From contig CAYSAI010000002.1 of the NCBI GenBank assembly GCA_964428975.1, positions 1 through 64,000 on the forward strand: a stretch of 64,000 nt of DNA. The letters are read 5' to 3'. The translations under genes were made by a program, and so were the position numbers. Source of the DNA: JAGOUA01 sp964428975 (GTDB taxonomy: Bacteria; Patescibacteriota; Patescibacteriia; 2-12-FULL-60-25). The notes under the pieces were generated by a model that was given only the letters and a program-made list of their open reading frames with translations, did not search any database and was not told the DNA's origin. This document shows, piece after piece, positions 32,254-39,951 of this stretch (its first letter is position 1; every line of letters begins with the position of its first letter).

Positions 32254-33317
32254 TCACGAATGCGTATCCGCCGAACGCGAAAGGGGGAGCGGGGCAGGTT
32301 GCACACGAGCTTGCAGGGCGATGGCAGGCAGCGGGGCATGAAGTACGCGTTTTTACCGAATATGCTGCGTGGCTACACAAGAATATGTGTGTGCGTTTGT
32401 TCGGACATCTTTTGTATGAATACCGCTTGCCGCGTTGTACGCAAGCACTTCTCGCGTGGCATCCAGATGTGGTCATCACGCATAATCTCACGGGATGCGG
32501 CCTGCTTTCGGTTGGGCGATGGTTGCAGCGACAGCGTTTTCCGTGGGTGCATATCCTCCACGATGTGCAGCTCTTTGAACCGTCGGGTTTGCTACGAGAA
32601 GATGTTCTCACGTCTTGGCAACGCGCGTGGTCGACCTATCGTCAAGCGTGGTTTAGGCATCCAGATGTGGTGGTGTCGCCTACGCAATGGCTTCTCGACG
32701 CACATCGTCGAAGAGGATGGTTTTTGCAAGAGAAAACGCAGGTGCTAGCGAATCCGCTGCCAAAACCCCCTCATTCCCCCTTATCAGGGGGAGGTCAGAC
32801 GGCAGACTCTCCTTGGCTCTTTGTCGGCCGACTTTCCATCGAGAAAGGGGCGTATCTCCTGCGTGATCTTATGCGAGAACGTCCTCATGAGACGTGTCTG
32901 GTGATTGGTGATGGTGAGGCGCGATCTGACCTCGGCATGATTCCCAATCTCCAGCTCCTCGGCGAGCAACCACCCGAGCTCGTTCATGCATGGATGCAAA
33001 AAAGTCGCGCGCTCTTGATGCCCTCACAGGTGCAAGAAAATCAACCGAACGTCCTGCTCGAAGCGTTTGCGTGCGGTTTGCCCGTTATCGCGAGTGCTGT
33101 GGGAGGTGTGCCAGAAACGCTTGGTAGCGCGGGTATGCTTTGCTCAAAAGAGCGCGTAGAAGAATGGATGAAGGCGTGCGATCGCTTTCTCGATCACGAA
33201 GCTTCGTGGCGAGAAAAGGTGCTTTTACGGGCGAAGGAACTTGCGTATGATCCAGCTTATTGGGAAGCTGTTTTTACGTCTGCAAGATCAAATTCGAATA
33301 CCCACACACGTTCTTGA
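32238..33317 (+). CDS. Glycosyltransferase family 4 with repeat-encoded linker
   Basis: 359 aa GT-B enzyme. N-terminal PPNAKGGAGQVAHELAGRWQAAGHEVRVFTEYA; C-terminal LFVGRLSIEKGAYLLRDLM, LLGEQPPELVHAWMQKSRALLMPSQVQENQPNVLLEAFACGLPVIASAVGGVPE. Between the two lobes, after ANPLPK, the DNA carries a C5/G5 palindrome (32776-32791) that is translated as PPHSPLSGGGQ, seemingly a mobile palindrome tolerated in the linker. The last 61 nt overlap the 3' end of the convergent membrane-protein gene. Confidence 0.88.
   Translation: MRLAIVTNAYPPNAKGGAGQVAHELAGRWQAAGHEVRVFTEYAAWLHKNMCVRLFGHLLYEYRLPRCTQALLAWHPDVVITHNLTGCGLLSVGRWLQRQRFPWVHILHDVQLFEPSGLLREDVLTSWQRAWSTYRQAWFRHPDVVVSPTQWLLDAHRRRGWFLQEKTQVLANPLPKPPHSPLSGGGQTADSPWLFVGRLSIEKGAYLLRDLMRERPHETCLVIGDGEARSDLGMIPNLQLLGEQPPELVHAWMQKSRALLMPSQVQENQPNVLLEAFACGLPVIASAVGGVPETLGSAGMLCSKERVEEWMKACDRFLDHEASWREKVLLRAKELAYDPAYWEAVFTSARSNSNTHTRS
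32776..32791. repeat. Palindromic repeat inside a coding region
   Basis: CCCCCT, loop TATC, AGGGGG, in frame within the interdomain linker of the glycosyltransferase at 32238. Confidence 0.55.
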
Positions 33318-35389
33318 AAAGTGGTCGTTCGATTCGCGAGACGTGAGAGATGTTCGCGAACGTGTTCCGCCTCCCACCAATAGGCATTCAAGACGACGTA
33401 CACGCGCTTGCTTTCGGTGAGGAGTGCGGCGGCACGAATATCTTCGAGCTTCGCTTGGGTGGTCGCGGTTTTCAAAAAGAGACGATAGAGCGGCCCGCTC
33501 GTGGGAAGAGGGTAATAGAATACGTCATTTTTCGCATAACGAAAGAAGCTAAACTGTTCGAGAGCGACGGCACTGACCGATTGGTTCGCAAGAACGGTGT
33601 ACGTTGTGTCAGCGCCTTGTTCGTGGATCCAGCGCACCGCTTCGAGGTCCGCTTTCCCCACGCTCCAGCCGCTGCTTGCTTGTCCTGCATCATGGCGTGG
33701 AAGCGCGTTATAGAAGTGCACGCATGTTGCTCCAATGAGGGCGAGAAGCACCATCGCGAAGAGCGCGCCAGAACGTTTCGCGAGCGTTTCAAGGCGATCG
33801 CTCATCCAACGCGCAAGCGGAATAGCGAGAAAGAGGAGGCTGAGCACACCGAGACGATACGTGTAGTTTTGACGTTCGTACTCAATGAGAAACGAAAACA
33901 CCGCGGACTGTTCAAGGAGCATTTGTACAAGCCAGAACCCCACACCTGCTCCCGCGAGCAAGCGATCGCCCTGATGTTTTGGTCGTAGGAGAAGCCATAG
34001 ACCTCCTGCGAGCATCGCGCCACGAAGGAGAAGTTCGATCCAACCCGTCGCATCAATCCAGAGTACGAGCGTTTGTCGAGGGAATACGAGCATGTTGAGG
34101 AACGTGTTTCCATCAAGACGCGCAAGCCACGACCATGACCACGCGATAGGGAGGGAATTTTGCCAACTCTGCGCCGCAAATGCGAGAGGAATGCTCGCGA
34201 GCGCTCCCACAAGACCAAGAGCTTGCATGAGACGTTTCTGCCAGAGTTTTGGAAGGAAGCTCGCGATGAAGCGCGCGCCAATCACGCAGGCAAACGGAAG
34301 ACCTCCGAGCGGATGCGCCGCGACTGCCCATAGCGAAAGGAGGAGAGGAATGATCCACGCGCGTGGCGTTTTTTCTGTCCAAAATGACAGGAGAAGCGCG
34401 AGAAATCCAAGAAGATACGACGTCGTTTGAGGGGTGGTGATGAGGAGCGATCCAAGGGGAAGGAGGAGAAGAAGGAGGGGAGCAAAAAATGGTGTTCGCG
34501 CATGCTTCCACGAAGCGCTGATCCAAAAAACTATCGCGAGTAAGAGGGGCACGAGCCACAGATCAAGCGTTTTGAGAGGAAGATCGCTGGCTTGCTCAAG
34601 CCACATCGTCCACACGTATTGTCCGATATAATACAGCGGTTTTGGAGTGAGTGTACCTGTTTGCAGGAGCACCTCTTGGCTCGCGCGATGAATAAATCCA
34701 TCGAAGCCATACCCGAGCGGATAGAGCAGAATCGGCAGGCTCGCGAGCGCAAACGCGGGAAGGGCGTGCACGAGCGTCGCAAAGCTTGAGCGTGTTCGAA
34801 GAAGGGCAAGCGTGTAGGCGCACGCGAGGAGCACGCCGAAGAGGAGAAACGTTCCGTTCGGCAAGAGGGGCCATGGTGTGCGAATACTCACGTTTGTTGC
34901 GTGCGAAGAAGCAGTGAGGAGGAAGACGCGCGTCGTAGCGAGCGCGATGAGGACGAGGAATACATACCTCACCCCTGCCCCTCTCCCATGCTCGCCTTTG
35001 GCGAGTTCGTAATCCGCCAAAGGCGGACAAGGGAGATGGGGGGGTATGAGGGAGGGGGGTGGGAGGAATGCGGAGAGCAAGAGCACTACGAGCGAGACTC
35101 CCGCTTCTACGCCTACAAACAATGAGGGTGTCAGGAGCGCATTCGCGTAGTAGGCGCACGTCAGGGTGAGTGCGAGCATCGCGCTCACGCCAAGTCCGCC
35201 CATAACGAGTTGTTCGACACGCGTACGTGTTGATGCACACACCTGTCCCATGATCCAAGCGAGTAATCCAAAGAGCGTCAGTCGCGCTCCCATCGCAAAC
35301 GCCCCAAGCGGCATCCAAAGATCGAGTGCGAGAAGAGCGACGAGTGGCAATACGAGCCAACGCTCGGAAAACGAGGGAAAGCGGAACAT
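33257..35389 (-). CDS. Large polytopic membrane protein, GT-C-type glycosyltransferase candidate
   Basis: 710 aa with 12 or more hydrophobic helices and a C-terminal ~150-residue soluble domain (DAGQASSGWSVGKADLEAVRWIHEQGADTTYTVLANQSVSAV). Layout fits GT-C enzymes (GT39/GT83-like) or Wzy-type proteins, but the early-loop acidic pair typical of GT-C is not certain. A cloverleaf-like palindrome (34967-35051) is translated as PPSLIPPHLPCPPLADYELAKGEHG in a loop between helices. The gene is convergent with, and overlaps by 61 bp, the GT4 gene, and divergent from the phosphatidyltransferase gene with only ~32 bp between starts. Confidence 0.7.
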   Translation of the reverse strand: MFRFPSFSERWLVLPLVALLALDLWMPLGAFAMGARLTLFGLLAWIMGQVCASTRTRVEQLVMGGLGVSAMLALTLTCAYYANALLTPSLFVGVEAGVSLVVLLLSAFLPPPSLIPPHLPCPPLADYELAKGEHGRGAGVRYVFLVLIALATTRVFLLTASSHATNVSIRTPWPLLPNGTFLLFGVLLACAYTLALLRTRSSFATLVHALPAFALASLPILLYPLGYGFDGFIHRASQEVLLQTGTLTPKPLYYIGQYVWTMWLEQASDLPLKTLDLWLVPLLLAIVFWISASWKHARTPFFAPLLLLLLPLGSLLITTPQTTSYLLGFLALLLSFWTEKTPRAWIIPLLLSLWAVAAHPLGGLPFACVIGARFIASFLPKLWQKRLMQALGLVGALASIPLAFAAQSWQNSLPIAWSWSWLARLDGNTFLNMLVFPRQTLVLWIDATGWIELLLRGAMLAGGLWLLLRPKHQGDRLLAGAGVGFWLVQMLLEQSAVFSFLIEYERQNYTYRLGVLSLLFLAIPLARWMSDRLETLAKRSGALFAMVLLALIGATCVHFYNALPRHDAGQASSGWSVGKADLEAVRWIHEQGADTTYTVLANQSVSAVALEQFSFFRYAKNDVFYYPLPTSGPLYRLFLKTATTQAKLEDIRAAALLTESKRVYVVLNAYWWEAEHVREHLSRLANRTTTFQERVWVFEFDLADVKTASQ
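34967..35051. repeat. Cloverleaf-like palindromic element inside a coding region
   Basis: Outer arms 34967-34987 and 35031-35051 pair at about 17 of 21 positions. Inside are two perfect hairpins, CTCGCCTTTGGCGAG (34991-35005) and CCGCCAAAGGCGG (35014-35026). The element lies in frame in an extramembrane loop of the 710-residue protein. Confidence 0.7.
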
Positions 35390-35398
35390 GAGGATAGT

Positions 35399-35420
35399 GT
35401 AGCACGGCTCGCGGTGCTAC
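35399..35420. promoter_or_regulatory. Inverted repeat between divergent genes, operator candidate
   Basis: GTAGCAC (35399-35405) and GTGCTAC (35414-35420) in the ~32-bp space between the divergent starts at 35389 (minus) and 35422 (plus). It could be a regulator site for both, or simply a hairpin in one leader. Confidence 0.4.
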
Positions 35421-35421
35421 C

Positions 35422-36012
35422 ATGCGCCTCATGCTCATGACGAACGCAAATGTACGATTCTATCCGCATGATCATCTTATTCGTGTGTTGTTTGGATGGT
35501 GGATTCCACGATGGGTGCGGCCGAACCATCTCACTGTTTTGCGGTTTCTTCTTACGCCGTTCGTGCTCGTGGTGTTGTGGCAAGAGCAGTGGCTCTTCAC
35601 GCTTATTCTCTTCTTGTTGACGGCGTTTACTGATGTGCTCGACGGTTCGCTCGCGCGTTTGCGGAAACAGATCACTGTCTGGGGAACGATCGCTGATCCT
35701 ATCGCGGACAAGCTGCTGATTGGGAGTGTTTCTCTCATCTTTGTGGCGCGTGTGGTCGGTCCATGGCTTGCGGCAGGGGTGCTGTGTATGGAGCTTCTTG
35801 TGATCGTGGGCGTGCTTTATCGGCGGTATCGTGGCAAAATAAGCTCGGCGAACACGTTCGGCAAAACGAAGATGTTCTTGCAGGTGTGCGCAATCGTTGC
35901 TCTCCTTGTATCGCAGCTTCTCCTTATGCCCGCTCTCGTTACGGTGGCGCTTGCCCTCTTCCTGCTTTCGTTCCTCTTCGCTTTTATCTCGTTTCTTACG
36001 TATAGTTTTTAA
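35422..36012 (+). CDS. CDP-alcohol phosphatidyltransferase
   Basis: 196 aa, about five membrane helices. Carries the full family signature D-x2-D-G-x2-A-R-x8-G-x3-D-x3-D in DVLDGSLARLRKQITVWGTIADPIADK, so it is catalytically competent; PgsA (phosphatidylglycerophosphate synthase) is the likeliest member. Three in-frame ATGs lie within 16 nt (35422, 35431, 35437), and the start is uncertain. It begins a short operon with the MurE-like ligase and the bPH2 protein. Confidence 0.85.
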   Translation: MRLMLMTNANVRFYPHDHLIRVLFGWWIPRWVRPNHLTVLRFLLTPFVLVVLWQEQWLFTLILFLLTAFTDVLDGSLARLRKQITVWGTIADPIADKLLIGSVSLIFVARVVGPWLAAGVLCMELLVIVGVLYRRYRGKISSANTFGKTKMFLQVCAIVALLVSQLLLMPALVTVALALFLLSFLFAFISFLTYSF

Positions 36013-36015
36013 GCC

Positions 36016-37323
36016 ATGATTTTTTCCCTTCTTCGTCGGTTCCTTCCTGAAAGCGTCTTTTCTGTCTATCACTTTTTTTTGGCGAGACTCGCGGCTTTCA
36101 TCTATCGGTATCCATCAGAAGAGCTTATCGTGATTGGCGTGACGGGTACGAACGGCAAAACCACGACTGCGTACTTGATAGCGAAAGCGCTTGAAGCGAC
36201 GGGGGAGAAGGTGGGGCTTTCGAGTACGGCGGTGATGAAGGTGGCTGATCAGGAGTGGATAAATACCACGAAAATGACCATGCCTGGACGATTTTTCCTC
36301 CAGAAGTGCCTACGTCAGATGGTGACGGCTGGATGTTCGTACGCGGTGATAGAAACGTCTTCGCAAGGGTTGATACAATCGCGACACGTGGGTATTTCGT
36401 ATGATATTGCTGTGTTTACGAACCTCACTCCAGAGCATATCGAGGCGCACGGCAGTTTTGAGGCGTATCAGCAAGCGAAAACGCTTTTGTTTGAACATGT
36501 AGCGAAACGCCAGCCGAAACCGATGGCTCGAAACGCGGTGGAACCTACCCTTATTTTGAATGCAGAAAGCCCGTATGCAGTATTTTATGCAGAAGCGGGA
36601 AGGGGCGCTCGCGTCCTGTGGTATGGACGTTCTCCACTCACGGATGTACATCCAGAGGAGGAACATCTCACAGAGAAAGGGACGGATGTCGTGATTGAGG
36701 GGATGTACGGGCACCTCGCGCTTCCTGGAGCGTATAATGTGGAGAATGCACTTGCGGCTCTTACGACGGTGAAGGCGCTTGGTCTTTCGATGGGGGCTGC
36801 TCTTGGAGGAATCTGTGCGGTGCCGTTCGTGCCGGGTCGTTTTGAAGAGGTGCTACTTGGTCAAGCGTTTCGCGCGATTGTAGATTATGCTCCTGAACCG
36901 GAATCGCTACGGAAGTTCTACGAAGCACTTCGTTTGTCGCCGCGCGCTCGATTGATTCATGTGCTTGGCTCGTGTGGGGGTGGTCGAGATGTCGCGCGTC
37001 GTCCTCTTTTGGGGCGCATGGCCTCCGAAGAAGCGGATATCGTAATCGTGACGAATGAGGATCCGTATGATGATGACCCGCGTTTGATTATCGAACAAGT
37101 TGCGCAAGGAGCAAAAGAGGGAGGAAAGCAGGAAGGAAAGAATCTCTTCTTGATAGATGATCGTGCCGAAGCCATCGCAAAAGCCGTTGCGCTCGCAGAG
37201 CCAAACGATGTGGTGCTGTGTACGGGCAAAGGCGCAGAAACATGGATCTGTGTCGCGAATGGCGAAAAACTTCCGTGGAACGAACGCGCCACTCTTGAGA
37301 ACGCCATCCGTGCTCTTCTATGA
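36016..37323 (+). CDS. murE: Mur ligase, MurE-like
   Basis: 435 aa. ATP-binding GVTGTNGKTTTAYLI, the NTTKMTMPGRFFLQKCL substrate segment of MurE (after UDP-MurNAc-L-Ala-D-Glu), TNLTPEHIEAHGSFE, GAYNVENALAAL and PGRFEEV are all present. It starts almost directly with a hydrophobic helix and the central domain: the usual N-terminal UDP-binding domain is reduced to ~35 residues. Where meso-DAP enzymes have DNPRxEDP this one has NEDPYDDDP, so the amino acid added may differ. The stop overlaps the next gene by 4 nt. Confidence 0.82.
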   Translation: MIFSLLRRFLPESVFSVYHFFLARLAAFIYRYPSEELIVIGVTGTNGKTTTAYLIAKALEATGEKVGLSSTAVMKVADQEWINTTKMTMPGRFFLQKCLRQMVTAGCSYAVIETSSQGLIQSRHVGISYDIAVFTNLTPEHIEAHGSFEAYQQAKTLLFEHVAKRQPKPMARNAVEPTLILNAESPYAVFYAEAGRGARVLWYGRSPLTDVHPEEEHLTEKGTDVVIEGMYGHLALPGAYNVENALAALTTVKALGLSMGAALGGICAVPFVPGRFEEVLLGQAFRAIVDYAPEPESLRKFYEALRLSPRARLIHVLGSCGGGRDVARRPLLGRMASEEADIVIVTNEDPYDDDPRLIIEQVAQGAKEGGKQEGKNLFLIDDRAEAIAKAVALAEPNDVVLCTGKGAETWICVANGEKLPWNERATLENAIRALL

Positions 37324-37862
37324 TTGATCTTTTTACGCTCGTACGCCTTCCAGCAGAAGAGCCCGTGGAGATGATCTATCGTTCACATGGGTCTCGTTTG
37401 CCGCTCCTGCTCAGCGTGCCCTTTCTTTGTCTCGTACTTCCGTGGTTTTTCGTGTTTGATCTGACGGGCATCGCGTGGATAGCGGTCGCTCTTTCATGGG
37501 TCGTGGGAATCCTCGGGTTTTGGTACGCACTCGACGTGTGGAGTTCATCGCTCGTCGTGATCACCTCAAAACGTCTCATCGGGGTGCGGCGTGGATGGTT
37601 TGGTCGTGTGCGTGTGTGCGAGGCGTCCGCACATGAGCTGGCATCTATGGAATGGAAGAGGTATCGCCTCTTCCCATGGCTCGGCGTTCTACGATGGAAG
37701 AATGCGAAGGGTGAGACGGTCCATACACTTGGATGGATGCGTTCGCCTCACGTAGAACGAGACGTATCGCGTTTTCATCTTCTTGTGAGGCTTATCTTCG
37801 CGAAAAAAGCGATGTTGAAGCAGGTGTCTGTCTGTCTTGACAAAAGCCACAAAATCGAGTAG
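37320..37862 (+). CDS. Membrane protein with bPH2 (bacterial PH-like) domain
   Basis: 180 aa. Two membrane helices (residues ~28-72) followed by VVITSKRLIGVRRGWFGRVRVCEASAHELASMEW, the pattern of bPH2 domains. Such proteins occur next to envelope or phospholipid genes; the role is undefined. Translationally coupled to murE by ATGA. Confidence 0.65.
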   Translation: MIDLFTLVRLPAEEPVEMIYRSHGSRLPLLLSVPFLCLVLPWFFVFDLTGIAWIAVALSWVVGILGFWYALDVWSSSLVVITSKRLIGVRRGWFGRVRVCEASAHELASMEWKRYRLFPWLGVLRWKNAKGETVHTLGWMRSPHVERDVSRFHLLVRLIFAKKAMLKQVSVCLDKSHKIE

Positions 37863-37898
37863 ATTCGGGAACGGGCATCGCCCAGAAAGGAGGTGTTG

Positions 37899-38408
37899 AT
37901 GCGCCGAAAACAACAAGCAGAAGCGCTTGAGCAGCTTCTTGGGGCCTACGCCCTTCTCGGGGTAAGCCCAGGAACACCCTTCGAAGAGGTGAAAGCGATC
38001 TACCGCCTGAAGGCGCGAGAGCTTCACACAGATCGAGGAGGTGATAAGCGAGCCTTCCAAGAGCTCGTGCAGGCGTTCAAACGGGTCGAGAAGACGGTCG
38101 ACGCTCCAAAACCGAACGTCGTGACGCTCTCGCGAGGACGACTCTTCCAGCATACGCTTGCTCCGCGCACTCCTGGGTTCGTGATCGGTACGACAGACCC
38201 TGTCGACGGTCGTAACACGATGGTGTGTGTACGGAAGGTGGTGCGTGAGGAGAAGGGGCTTACATGCGAAGGGATGGACGATAACACGTACTGCGTGCCG
38301 TATGCGGAAGAAGTTCTTCCGCAGGGACGCGCGCTCTGCCTTGAAGGGAGGGGAGAACCGGGTCGCCAAGGGGGCGAGTCGGGAGATCTCTACCTCTGGT
38401 TTCCGTAG
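37899..38408 (+). CDS. J-domain protein with HTD in place of HPD and DnaJ-like C-terminus
   Basis: 169 aa. Residues ~8-62 form a J domain (LEQLLGAYALLGVSPGTPFEEVKAIYRLKARELHTDRGGDKRAFQELVQAFKRV). The essential HPD tripeptide is HTD (residues 43-45), so stimulation of a DnaK ATPase is doubtful. The end ALCLEGRGEPGRQGGESGDLYLWF matches the second substrate-binding domain of DnaJ; zinc fingers and Gly/Phe region are absent. ATG 37899 is fixed by AGGAGG 5 nt upstream, preceded by the small hairpin GGGC-ATC-GCCC. It opens a cluster of four Shine-Dalgarno-led unknown genes. Confidence 0.75.
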   Translation: MRRKQQAEALEQLLGAYALLGVSPGTPFEEVKAIYRLKARELHTDRGGDKRAFQELVQAFKRVEKTVDAPKPNVVTLSRGRLFQHTLAPRTPGFVIGTTDPVDGRNTMVCVRKVVREEKGLTCEGMDDNTYCVPYAEEVLPQGRALCLEGRGEPGRQGGESGDLYLWFP

Positions 38409-38431
38409 GATACCAACCGTGTTGACCCCAC

Positions 38432-38531
38432 NNNNNNNNNNNNNNNNNNNNNNNNNNNNNNNNNNNNNNNNNNNNNNNNNNNNNNNNNNNNNNNNNNNNN
38501 NNNNNNNNNNNNNNNNNNNNNNNNNNNNNNN
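38432..38531. other. Assembly gap (100 N)
   Basis: Exactly 100 Ns in the intergenic region after the J-domain gene. CCCCAC ends before the gap (38426-38431) and starts after it (38532-38537), so the flanks may overlap. Confidence 0.99.
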
Positions 38532-38545
38532 CCCCACACGAACAC

Positions 38546-38569
38546 GTAGGGGCGCAATTCATTGCGCCC
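38546..38569 (+). repeat. Small palindromic repeat, copy 2
   Basis: GTAGGGGCGCAATTC continuing ATTGCGCCC; stem GGGCGCAAT/ATTGCGCCC. Same unit as at 21561 apart from compensatory changes in the stem. Here it stands 2 nt before the AGGAGGAG ribosome binding site of the next gene. Confidence 0.7.
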
Positions 38570-38580
38570 AAGGAGGAGCC

Positions 38581-39033
38581 ATGGACGAAAAGCAAAATCT
38601 CGAGGTCGAGATGTTTCATGATACCGTCGCGTCTTTGAAAGAGAACGACGTGCTCACCAGTGTTTCCGGACGAGAGGCGACGTGCGAGGTAAAGATCCTG
38701 TCTCGGTCTCACGCAATCGCGTTTCTGATTCGAACCCATACAGAGATGGGTATCGCGAATGCAGCCGCGTTCGTGCATGTGTGTCGAACGAAGGGCGATG
38801 TGTCCGGCAAACGAATCGTGAGCATGTTCTTCGAAGCGCTCACGAACGTGGAGGGTGGCCAAGGGGTCATCGACGCGATCGAGACGCTCATCAGGACAGC
38901 AACAAAGCGCGATGCAGCAGAGAAGCTCGTCGCAGACGCGGCCATCGTCATGTGTGACGAGGACGCAGACGAAGAAACCAACACCCTCTTCGACGCGCAA
39001 CACGCGAGCGAAGACCAAAAGGAGGAGTCATGA
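38581..39033 (+). CDS. Hypothetical acidic-tailed protein, 150 aa
   Basis: Not recognised. Mostly helical, no signal peptide or membrane segment. It ends with an acidic tail (CDEDADEETNTLFDAQHASEDQKEES). AAGGAGGAG lies 5 nt before the ATG and a repeat hairpin directly before that. Its stop overlaps the next start (ATGA), so the two proteins are coupled and may form a complex. The assembly gap just upstream hides its promoter region. Confidence 0.7.
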   Translation: MDEKQNLEVEMFHDTVASLKENDVLTSVSGREATCEVKILSRSHAIAFLIRTHTEMGIANAAAFVHVCRTKGDVSGKRIVSMFFEALTNVEGGQGVIDAIETLIRTATKRDAAEKLVADAAIVMCDEDADEETNTLFDAQHASEDQKEES

Positions 39034-39842
39034 GCAAAGCGATGGTACTCGTCGATGGCAGCACGCTCGGAAGTGTGCTCGCCTGCCTCGAAGATCGTGG
39101 AACGATGCGTGAGGAAGATGCGAAGGCGCTCGTGAAGGCCTATTGTGAGCGTGGTGAGCTCGCCACGCTTCTTTCGGAAGCGGAGACGCCGCGTGAGGTC
39201 GAGATTCTCGTCGATGCAAACGATGATGACGGGGGAACGCAGAAAACCCTCGCCGAGATGCATCCGCGCAAGCTTGCGGCGAGTCTCATGTTCTTGCCGA
39301 TGCGGGCGATCTTGTGGCAGTGTTCGCCTCTCTCTGTTGTGCTCGCCGCCCTGCTCATGCCCGTGAGGGAGGAGCTTGCACGGTTCGAGGAGCGGCTGCT
39401 TGTGTCGGATTTCGAGCAGTCCTCCACGTCTTCTGAGGAAGAGACGGACGGAGAGGAAGAGGAAGAGATGGACGAAGAGGCGTCTGACGAGCTGTCGCAA
39501 GAGCAGGATGAGAACGAGATCCCCATCCTGCCGATGCTCCTCCATCTCGCAGAGCAGTTCGGAGAGCTCTTCGACGAAGGGATAGAGAGTATGCCGATTC
39601 GGCGAGATGTCGTAGAGGCGCGCGCCTCCGAACTCGGTTCTCTGATGGGAACGTTCGGGGAGCTCGTCGTGTACCGGATCGAGCATGATCCGCGTATCGT
39701 GGGCCTCACGTCAGGCGATGTGAGCGAGTGGATCTCGTTCCTCCTCGGAGAGGTGGCCGTCGAAGAGGCAGCAGCCGTACCTCGCATGGAGGTGGTCGCG
39801 AGAGGAGAGATGTCCACGATCGCCGATCCGTTCTCGATGTAA
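39030..39842 (+). CDS. Hypothetical acidic protein, 270 aa
   Basis: Not recognised. Two helical halves are joined by a poly-acidic linker at residues ~129-160 (EEETDGEEEEEMDEEASDE). Both halves contain hydrophobic helices (for example LAASLMFLPMRAILWQCSPLSVVLAALLMP) that look buried rather than membrane-spanning. AAAGGAGGAG precedes the ATG within the end of the upstream gene. Together with its neighbours it forms an accessory cluster of unknown role. Confidence 0.7.
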   Translation: MSKAMVLVDGSTLGSVLACLEDRGTMREEDAKALVKAYCERGELATLLSEAETPREVEILVDANDDDGGTQKTLAEMHPRKLAASLMFLPMRAILWQCSPLSVVLAALLMPVREELARFEERLLVSDFEQSSTSSEEETDGEEEEEMDEEASDELSQEQDENEIPILPMLLHLAEQFGELFDEGIESMPIRRDVVEARASELGSLMGTFGELVVYRIEHDPRIVGLTSGDVSEWISFLLGEVAVEEAAAVPRMEVVARGEMSTIADPFSM

Positions 39843-39951
39843 ACAGTCAGGAATTGCCTCGCCTAGCCCCGTTCGTTTCTTCGCCCTTGGCGTAGGACGT
39901 GCGGGGCACTTTTATAGGAAGAATCTTCAACAAACACACAGGAGGTGAGCG

